Shown: positions 1-6,951 of the stretch, piece after piece
Layout of the letters: the number at the start of each line of letters is the position of its first letter
How positions within the stretch are numbered: the first letter of the stretch is position 1
Source: JAJRXR01 sp044439985
Lineage (GTDB): Bacteria > Planctomycetota > Phycisphaerae > Phycisphaerales > UBA1924
Length of the DNA: 8,510 bases
Direction of reading: 5' to 3'
Assembly: GCA_044439985.1 (NCBI GenBank)
Contig: JBITAG010000111.1
Location: 1-8,510 of the forward strand
Made by a program: the position numbers and the translations under genes
The notes under the pieces: generated by a model
Databases searched by the model: none
Told to the model about the DNA's origin: nothing
The model's input: only the letters and a program-made list of their open reading frames with translations

Positions 1-551
1 AGCTCGAAGTGGAACTGGAACCCGTAGGTCCGCTGCCCGGCCCGGAAAGCCTGCGTCTTGCAGGCGTCGGAGCTGGCCAGCAGCTGGGCGCCCGCGGGCA
101 GCTCCGAGATCTCCTCCTGGTGCGAGCAGTACTGCATGCTCTCCCACGGGACCCCGGCGAGGACCGTCTCGGTCTGCCCGGGCGGGAGGATGCGGACCTT
201 CTTGAACCCGACCTCGGGCGTCTCCGTGCGGGCGACCGTCCCGCCGAGCGCCTTGGCGATCATCTGCGCCCCCAGGCAGATGCCGACCACGGGAAGCCCC
301 CGCTCGTGCGCCTCCCGGATCAGTTCCTCCTCGCGGGCCATCCAAGGCAGGTTCTGCTCCACGCTCTGCGACCCACCCAGCACGAGCAGCCCGTGGACGT
401 CGTCCAGGTCCGGCGGGAGCGGGTCCCCGCCCTGGTCGGCCGGAAGATCCACGCGCCGGGTGTCCAGCTTGAAGGCGTGATCGCGGAGGGTGAGACCGAG
501 GCGACCCGGGGTCCGCTCGGCGCCGTGCTGGAGAACAACAACTCGTGCCAT
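1..551 (-). CDS. Class I (type 1) glutamine amidotransferase, GMP-synthase-like, C-terminal end missing
   Basis: The protein reads from an ATG at 551-549 and is still open at the left edge after 183 residues. It is a class I glutamine amidotransferase domain, which releases ammonia from glutamine for transfer to an acceptor. A Gly-Gly loop in the LVLGGSQSV stretch (residues 56-64) is the expected oxyanion region. The nucleophile is Cys92 in VVGICLGAQ, and the closing His and Glu are His181 and Glu183 in YGFQFHFE, so the full catalytic triad is visible. No synthetase domain is visible before the edge. Stand-alone proteins of this type are usually annotated as GMP synthase-like amidotransferases, and their acceptor is often unknown. 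The start was chosen because it is the first ATG before a typical beta-strand opening (MARVVVLQHG). No Shine-Dalgarno sequence precedes it. It is cytoplasmic, as no signal peptide is seen. It is divergent from the protease at 630. The family call is firm; the substrate is not known. Confidence 0.9.
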   Translation of the reverse strand, partial: MARVVVLQHGAERTPGRLGLTLRDHAFKLDTRRVDLPADQGGDPLPPDLDDVHGLLVLGGSQSVEQNLPWMAREEELIREAHERGLPVVGICLGAQMIAKALGGTVARTETPEVGFKKVRILPPGQTETVLAGVPWESMQYCSHQEEISELPAGAQLLASSDACKTQAFRAGQRTYGFQFHFE

Positions 552-629
552 GATGATCGGATGATAGCCGCAGCCCTCCCCACGCCAGCGGGTAGGATTG
601 AGCCAACATCCCCCCCGGAAGGACCCTTC
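552..629. promoter_or_regulatory. Divergent intergenic region between the amidotransferase and the protease, with a weak -10-like box
   Basis: This 78-base gap must hold the start signals of both flanking genes. On the minus strand, TATCAT (complement of 561-566) matches the -10 consensus at five of six bases and lies only nine bases before the amidotransferase ATG. No convincing -35 box lies 16-18 bases upstream of it. On the plus strand I see no clear -10/-35 pair; only the ribosome binding site of the protease is obvious. The promoter assignment is a weak inference from consensus similarity. Confidence 0.3.
617..623 (+). promoter_or_regulatory. Ribosome binding site of the secreted protease (GGAAGGA)
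   Basis: GGAAGGA ends six bases before the GTG at 630-632. This fixes the start of the protease at GTG 630, even though the reading frame stays open far upstream. The upstream part of the frame is the antisense shadow of the amidotransferase. Confidence 0.75.
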
Positions 630-2120
630 GTGAGATCAGCCACCCTGTTCGTGTGTGCCGCCCTGGCCTGTGTGCTCTCCCCGCTCGCCACCGCTCAGGA
701 CACGCTCCGGGCCACGGCACGCGATTCGGTGGTCAAGATCTTCACCACCTACCGGGCGCCCGACTTCGAGTCCCCCTGGACCAAGCTCCCCCCGGAGGAG
801 ATCTCGGGCACGGGATTCGTCATCGAGGGCGACCGCATCCTCACCAACGCCCACGTCGTCGAGCAGGCCAGCCAGATCTTCGTCCAGCCCCCCAACAGCG
901 CCGACAAGCTCCGCGCCGAGGTCGTCGGCATCTCCCAGGGCATCGACCTGGCCGTCATCCGCCTCCGGCGCGAGTCCGAGCGAGAGGCCTTCCACGAGGC
1001 CCATCCCCCCCTCGCCCTGCGCGACACCCTCCCCGAGGTCGGGGGCACCGTCCAGGCGATCGGGTACCCGCTCGGCGGCGAACAGCTCTCCATCACCGAG
1101 GGCGTCGTCTCCCGCATCGAGTACACCAGCTACTACAACAACACCGCCGGCCTGCGCATCCAGGTCGACGCCGCGCTCAACCCCGGCAACTCCGGCGGCC
1201 CCGTCGTGATGGACGGCGAGGTCATCGGCGTCGTCTTCTCCGGCATGGACGCCGCCGAAAATATCGGCTACGTCATCCCCGTCGATGAGGTCCGCGCCTT
1301 CCTCGACGACATCGAGGACGGCGAGTTCGACGGACGCCCCCGTCTCTGGGCCCGACGCTTCCAGACCTGCGAGAACCCCGCCCTCCGCGACTTCCTCGGC
1401 CTGAAGCCCGACCAGACCGGGCTCGTCTACCGAGGCGAAGACGAACACCACGACCTGCAGCCCAGGGACCTGCTCGACGCCATCGGCGACCACGACATCG
1501 ACAACGCCGGGCTGGTCACCCTCGAGGGCGACCTCCGCCTCAGCTGGGGATACCTCATCCCCCGCCTCGCCGAGAACGGGACGATCCCCGTGCGCGTCAT
1601 CCGCGAGGGGCAGCCGATCGACCTTCGCCTCCCCGTCTCCCCCACGCGCGACAACCTCGTCCCCTTCATCGGGAACGACTACCCCGAGTACTTCATCCTC
1701 GGCCCCATGGTCTTCATGCCCGTCCGCGCCGAGCTGCTCTTTGAACTCTACACCGGCTTCCTCGCCATCCAGGGCAACCCCGCCATCCTCCGCGCCGAGG
1801 ACACCCGAGAGACCGAGGGCGAAGAGATCGTCATCCTCTGCTCCGACTTCCTCCCCCACCCCATCACCAAGGGGTACCAGATCGCCTACCGACCCGCCGT
1901 CAAGAAGGTCAACGGCGTGGAGATCACCTCCCTTGCCCACATGATCGAGACGATCCGCGACGCGGAGGAGGACTTCCTCGTCTTCGAGTTCCACGACAAG
2001 AACCAGGAGACCCTCGTCTTCGATCGGGACGAACTTATCGAAGCGACCGAGGAGATCCTCGACGACAACTCGATCCGTCGCCAGGGCTCCCGACGCTTCA
2101 TGGACGTCTGGGAGGAGTGA
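630..2120 (+). CDS. Secreted trypsin-like serine protease with PDZ domains, Deg9/HtrA type
   Basis: This 496-residue protein is a serine protease of the HtrA/Deg family, which degrades misfolded or specific substrate proteins. Residues 1-22 form a Sec signal peptide with an ATA|QD cleavage site, so it acts in the periplasm or at the envelope. The catalytic triad is His75 (LTNAHVV), Asp106 (GIDLAVIRL) and Ser188 (NPGNSGGPVV). A PDZ domain covers roughly residues 245-345. The last part, from about residue 350 to the end, resembles the Deg9 C-terminal PDZ-like domain (PDZ_3), with YFILGPMVFMPV at its start, VKKVNGVEITSLAHMIETI in the middle and a final LIEATEEILDDNSI helix. The start is the GTG at 630, which has a good ribosome binding site and directly precedes the signal peptide. 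The gene converges with the methyltransferase, leaving only nine bases between the stop codons. A lipobox reading around Cys14 fits poorly. The family call is firm; the substrates are unknown. Confidence 0.93.
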   Translation: MRSATLFVCAALACVLSPLATAQDTLRATARDSVVKIFTTYRAPDFESPWTKLPPEEISGTGFVIEGDRILTNAHVVEQASQIFVQPPNSADKLRAEVVGISQGIDLAVIRLRRESEREAFHEAHPPLALRDTLPEVGGTVQAIGYPLGGEQLSITEGVVSRIEYTSYYNNTAGLRIQVDAALNPGNSGGPVVMDGEVIGVVFSGMDAAENIGYVIPVDEVRAFLDDIEDGEFDGRPRLWARRFQTCENPALRDFLGLKPDQTGLVYRGEDEHHDLQPRDLLDAIGDHDIDNAGLVTLEGDLRLSWGYLIPRLAENGTIPVRVIREGQPIDLRLPVSPTRDNLVPFIGNDYPEYFILGPMVFMPVRAELLFELYTGFLAIQGNPAILRAEDTRETEGEEIVILCSDFLPHPITKGYQIAYRPAVKKVNGVEITSLAHMIETIRDAEEDFLVFEFHDKNQETLVFDRDELIEATEEILDDNSIRRQGSRRFMDVWEE

Positions 2121-2129
2121 GCCTCAACC

Positions 2130-2789
2130 TCAGGGGGCGATCATCACGATCGCCGCGTCGTGACCCTGCAGGTAGTCCTGCCGGAAACGCACCCGCGGCG
2201 TGGAACGCATCGCCCAGTCGAGCAACGCCAGCGTATCGAACCGACGCGCCGGACCCGTGTCCTCGTCCGTCCGCGTCGGATCCCCGTGCCGGTCGGAGAG
2301 AAAGTTGAACGCGAGCGTTCCCCCGGGGACCGCCCGCACCGCGTCCCACGCGCGGTCCAGCACCCGCCGCGCGTGCGCCGGGTCGAGCGTGTTGAGTGAC
2401 CCGCTGAAGACCAGCACACTCGCCCCGCCGTCCCGCACCAGGTGTCCGAAGACCCGCTCGTCGGCCACGAAGTCACGCTCGTGGAAGACGCAGTCGCGCA
2501 GCCCCTCCACCCGGGCCCAGACGCGGCACGCCTCGCACAGCTCGTGCACGCCCTCCACACCCAGGTACCGCCCGTACGCGATCCCCCGGTCGCGCAGGAA
2601 CGCGGCCAGATCCGCCCGCCCGCACCCCAGGTCCGCGAGCGTGCGCCCCTCAAGTTCCAGCATGGAGACCAACGCCTCGAACCGGACCCGCTGCGTCTCC
2701 GGGCGGTTCCAGAGCAGCGCCTCGAACCGGGGCCCGAAGGCCTCGACCGCTTCCTGATACGGACGCAGATACGCGGGTCGGTCGCTCAT
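2130..2789 (-). CDS. Class I SAM-dependent methyltransferase, substrate unknown
   Basis: The 219-residue protein has the Rossmann-type methyltransferase fold. Motif I is LADLGCGRADLAAFL (Asp53, Gly55, Gly57 bind S-adenosylmethionine). The acidic residue after the second strand is Glu79 in YLGVEGV, which should bind the ribose hydroxyls. FHERDF (Asp106) fits the adenine-contact position, and VLVFSGSLNTL (about 125-135) fits the fourth strand and catalytic loop. The first 45 residues are a helical cap, where substrate specificity would usually lie. No signal peptide or membrane segment is present, so it is cytoplasmic. It starts with ATG six bases after the kinase stop codon. The TGAGG around that stop could serve as its ribosome binding site, so the two genes are probably one transcript. 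Nothing in the sequence tells whether it methylates a small molecule, RNA or protein. Confidence 0.85.
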   Translation of the reverse strand: MSDRPAYLRPYQEAVEAFGPRFEALLWNRPETQRVRFEALVSMLELEGRTLADLGCGRADLAAFLRDRGIAYGRYLGVEGVHELCEACRVWARVEGLRDCVFHERDFVADERVFGHLVRDGGASVLVFSGSLNTLDPAHARRVLDRAWDAVRAVPGGTLAFNFLSDRHGDPTRTDEDTGPARRFDTLALLDWAMRSTPRVRFRQDYLQGHDAAIVMIAP

Positions 2790-2795
2790 CGGGCC

Positions 2796-3719
2796 TCAGT
2801 GCAGACGCATCATCGCGGCGAACTCGTCGTACCGCTCGCCGATCTGCGCGTCGGTGATCTCCGCCAGCCGCTCCAGGCTGAAGGTCTCGATCGTGAAGCT
2901 CGCGATGATCGTCCCGTGGGCCAGGGCGCGCCGGATGACGTCGAACGAGCCGGGGTCCTCGCCGCCCGCGCTGCTCGCGATGTGCCCCATCATCCCCCCC
3001 GCGAAGGTGTCCCCCGCGCCCGTCGGGTCGATGACCCGCTCCGCGGGGTACGCCGGGAGCGCCGCGACGCCGTCGCGGTGGACCAGGATGCACCCGTGCT
3101 CACCCGTCTTGATCACGACGAACCGCGGGCCGTGCTCGAGCAGCTTGCGCCCCGCCGTAACCGGGTTCTTCGTCTCGGTGTACAGCTCCGCCTCGTCGTA
3201 GTTGAGCACGAGGCCGTCCACCTTCCGGAGCAGCTTGGTCAGGTCGTCCTTGGCGATGTTGATCCACAGGTCCATCGTGTCCGCGACGCTCAGCTTCGCG
3301 TCGGCGACCTGCGCGAGCATGTCCATCTGCACCTGCGGGTGGCTGTTGGCCAGGAAGACGAACTCGGAGTCCCGGAACGACTCGGGCACCTTGGGGGGCG
3401 CCTCCTCGAGCACGTTCAGGTCCGTCGAGAGCGTCTCCCGGTGGTCCATGTTGTCCAGGTACTTGCCCGACCAGCGGAAGGTCTTCGACCCCGCGCGCGT
3501 CTCCAGCCCGCTCGCGTCGATGTTCGCGAACGAGGCGAGCACGCCGCGGTGCTCGTCGGGGAAGTCATCCCCCACCGCCGCGACAAGCCGGACCGGCCCG
3601 TAGTGGCTCGCGGCCGCCGCGAAGTAGGCGCAGCTCCCGCCGAGCACGCCCTCGCGGTGCTCCCCGTCCGGGGTGTAGATGGTGTCGATCCCAATGGTGC
3701 CGGTGACGATCAAGCTCAT
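2796..3719 (-). CDS. PfkB-family (ribokinase superfamily) carbohydrate or nucleoside kinase
   Basis: This 307-residue protein is a complete PfkB kinase, which transfers the ATP gamma-phosphate to a hydroxymethyl group of a sugar or nucleoside. Its N-terminal strand is MSLIVTGTIGIDTI. The substrate-side Gly-Gly is at residues 27-28 (GGSCAYFAAAA), and the family NxxE motif is Asn173-Glu176 (NYDEAEL). The anion-hole and base signature is DPTGAGDTFAGG at 231-242, with Asp237 as the catalytic base. The length is typical for the family. The ATG at 3719 was chosen over upstream in-frame starts because those would add 43 residues of Arg/Gly-rich, unstructured sequence before the conserved first strand. 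No Shine-Dalgarno sequence is seen, and a TACAGT hexamer lies six bases before the ATG. The methyltransferase follows six bases downstream. The substrate cannot be told from sequence alone; ribokinase-, fructokinase- or adenosine-kinase-like activities are all possible. Confidence 0.9.
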   Translation of the reverse strand: MSLIVTGTIGIDTIYTPDGEHREGVLGGSCAYFAAAASHYGPVRLVAAVGDDFPDEHRGVLASFANIDASGLETRAGSKTFRWSGKYLDNMDHRETLSTDLNVLEEAPPKVPESFRDSEFVFLANSHPQVQMDMLAQVADAKLSVADTMDLWINIAKDDLTKLLRKVDGLVLNYDEAELYTETKNPVTAGRKLLEHGPRFVVIKTGEHGCILVHRDGVAALPAYPAERVIDPTGAGDTFAGGMMGHIASSAGGEDPGSFDVIRRALAHGTIIASFTIETFSLERLAEITDAQIGERYDEFAAMMRLH

Positions 3720-3863
3720 GCACGCACTGTATCCGGACCGGCCTCTCCGTTCGACGACGCAACCGGGCGGAAATCCCCGCGGTACATCCCCTGCCGCACG
3801 CCGTCCCCACCCGCGGGGCGCCCCCCGCCCCCGAGCGCGCGTGCCCAAGGGAGGAGCCCCCCC
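3720..3863. promoter_or_regulatory. Divergent intergenic region between the kinase and the secreted NTF2-like protein
   Basis: This 144-base gap should contain two divergent promoters. On the minus strand, TACAGT (complement of 3726-3731) matches the -10 consensus at four of six bases and ends six bases before the kinase ATG. The hexamer 17 bases upstream of it, TCGAAC (complement of 3749-3754), is a poor -35 match. On the plus strand only the ribosome binding site at 3848-3856 is clear. The stretch from about 3800 to 3840 is very GC-rich with C runs, including a short GGGGCGCCCC palindrome at 3815-3824. Confidence 0.3.
3848..3856 (+). promoter_or_regulatory. Strong ribosome binding site of the NTF2-like gene (AGGGAGGAG)
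   Basis: AGGGAGGAG is followed by a run of seven C and then the GTG at 3864-3866. The spacing is ideal and fixes the start of the secreted protein at GTG 3864. The frame is open far upstream, but that part lies antisense to the kinase and methyltransferase genes. Confidence 0.8.
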
Positions 3864-4712
3864 GTGCGATCATCCACCGCGCCGATCTGTCTCGCCCTCG
3901 CCCTCGCCGCCCCCGCGTCCGCCGAGGAGCCGATCTCCGAGAACGCCGTAAGAGAGGCGATCACCGAGTACGTGCACGCCAAGTACGCCGGCGACGCCGA
4001 GGGCGTGCAGAGCCGCACCCACCACGCGATCTCTCGCTACATGCGCACGGATCGCTACTTCGGCCAGCCCTCCGATGAGTGGCTCCGGCGCTTTCACTGG
4101 GACAACCTGCGCTTCTACGCCACCGACGCCAACCGGACCCGGCACGACAACCCCCAGGACGGACGCCTCGAGATCGAGGTCTACGACGTCGCCGAATGGA
4201 GCGCCGCGGCCAAGGTCGTCATGGACGACGTGGTGGACCTGGTCCACCTCGTCCACTTCGACGGGCGGTGGGTCGTCGCGGACTCTGCCGTGCGCCTCAT
4301 CCCTGAGGCGGGCCAGGTCCCTGAGCAGGATCCGTCCGAAGAAGCAGCCGTGCGCAAGGTGGTGGAGAACTACTGCCTCGGCTTCTACCTCGTCGACGGC
4401 CAACGCGTGCAGGACACCTGCCACTCCGGCCTCTCCAAAAGGCGCGTCGAGCACGCCCCCGAGCAGCTCGGCGGCTTCGATTTCATGCGCTCCATCACGT
4501 TCGAGGAGATCAAGATCCTCGGCGACATCTACAACCGCAACGGCCACATCAACCCCGAGTCCGCCCCCCTCGAGGTCGAGGTCTACTACGTCGACGACAC
4601 CATGGCCGAGGCCAAGCTCACCGCCGATGGGTGGTTCGACTACTTCCAGCTCTTCAAGGTCAACGGGGAGTGGCTGATCGCGAACATCATCTTTGAGCCG
4701 CTGCCTGAGTGA
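3864..4712 (+). CDS. Secreted protein of two tandem NTF2-like (putative lumazine-binding type) domains
   Basis: The 282-residue protein begins with a signal peptide (ICLALALAAPASA, cleavage after Ala20), so it is exported. The mature part is two copies of one domain. Copy 1 spans about residues 23-146 and copy 2 about 158-280. Each begins with a helix (ENAVREAITEYV and EAAVRKVVENYC) and has an H-x-G/A-[IL]-S segment near residues 54-57 and 187-191. Each ends with matching strands: LEIEVYDV..AAAKVVMDDVVDLVHLVHFDGRWVVAD at 102-140, and LEVEVYYV..AEAKLTADGWFDYFQLFKVNGEWLIAN at 236-274. This fits the NTF2-like superfamily and resembles the 'putative lumazine-binding' family, whose name does not prove ligand binding. 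The GTG start is set by a strong ribosome binding site. The 3' end overlaps the opposing unknown gene by 26 bases. The function is unknown: it could be a small-molecule-binding or scaffold protein of the periplasm. Confidence 0.8.
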   Translation: MRSSTAPICLALALAAPASAEEPISENAVREAITEYVHAKYAGDAEGVQSRTHHAISRYMRTDRYFGQPSDEWLRRFHWDNLRFYATDANRTRHDNPQDGRLEIEVYDVAEWSAAAKVVMDDVVDLVHLVHFDGRWVVADSAVRLIPEAGQVPEQDPSEEAAVRKVVENYCLGFYLVDGQRVQDTCHSGLSKRRVEHAPEQLGGFDFMRSITFEEIKILGDIYNRNGHINPESAPLEVEVYYVDDTMAEAKLTADGWFDYFQLFKVNGEWLIANIIFEPLPE

Positions 4713-5180
4713 ATCGCTCGCCCAGGTACCCCTCCGCGTCCGGAACTTTGGCGAGCACGTGCTGCGCATACGCGTTGCGCTCGTGCCAGATCACGCTCAG
4801 GTCCCAGACACAGATCGAGGCTCGGTCCGGGTCGCTGATCCAGTCGCCCCCGGTCGCATCCCCGCGGAGAAGGGTGCGGATGAACAACTCGTTGGCGTTG
4901 TCCCACCAACACACCACCAGGTAGCAAAGCTGACGCCCCTGCGTGTCGCGCCCCTGGTTCCGGATCACGAACCCCAGCCCGGGGCGGTCGCGGGTGACCG
5001 CGGGCCGGGGCAGCTCGCCGAGGGCGGCGTCCATGCCCTCGTCGAACGCGGCTCGGTCGAGCGTCTCCCCCGTCCCCGTGATCTCGTAGGTCTTCAGACG
5101 GTACCCCGCGTGCTCGATCACGCCCCGGCACGCCGTCGGTCTCGGCGCAAACGCCGCCCCCGGGTCAAACGCCTCGGCGC

Positions 5181-5184
<4 letters not shown>
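4687..5184 (-). CDS. Uncharacterised protein coupled to glnS
   Basis: I do not recognise a characterised family for this 165-residue protein. It is soluble, with no signal peptide or membrane segment. The N-terminal third contains a YRLKTYEITGTGETLDRAAFDEGMDAAL segment that looks like a beta-strand followed by a helix. The middle has LGFVIRNQGRDTQGRQLCYLVVCWW, whose tryptophans and hydrophobic run suggest a core strand. The C-terminal third has a distinctive ICVWDLSVIWHERNAYAQHVL stretch before a final YLGERF. The overall pattern of strands with one helix suggests a compact alpha/beta domain. The ATG at 5184 overlaps the glnS TGA (shared ATGA), and GGAAG about ten bases upstream can serve as its ribosome binding site. 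A GTG 24 bases further upstream, inside glnS, is possible but less likely. The overlap implies translational coupling with glnS. No function is assigned. That it is a real gene is well supported by this junction and by its protein-like composition. Confidence 0.75.
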
Positions 5185-6932
<1,748 letters not shown>

Positions 6933-6951
6933 CGGTCTCTTGCTCCGTCGG

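Noticed and set aside
9..629. Long upstream extension of the protease reading frame.
   Set aside because: It is antisense to the amidotransferase, whose triad is intact. The true start is the GTG at 630 before the signal peptide.
657..695. Possible lipoprotein signal around Cys14 of the protease.
   Set aside because: The residues before the Cys (Ala-Leu-Ala) do not fit a good lipobox, and the hydrophobic stretch continues past it to a proper ATA|Q signal peptidase I site.
636..1994. A 452-codon minus-strand frame opposite the protease, rich in Asp, Gly, Val and Glu.
   Set aside because: The composition mirrors the protease codons in antisense, and no domain or ribosome binding site is seen.
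3815..3824. GGGGCGCCCC palindrome in the divergent region as an operator or terminator.
   Set aside because: It is short, has no loop or T tract, and lies in C/G runs where such palindromes arise by chance.
2442..3863. Long upstream extension of the NTF2-like gene's reading frame.
   Set aside because: It lies antisense to the methyltransferase and kinase genes and has low-complexity Arg/Pro/Val composition. The signal peptide and the strong ribosome binding site place the real start at 3864.
3870..4769. A 299-codon minus-strand frame opposite the NTF2-like gene.
   Set aside because: Acidic/Val-rich antisense shadow; the plus-strand gene has a signal peptide, a strong ribosome binding site and a clear domain duplication.
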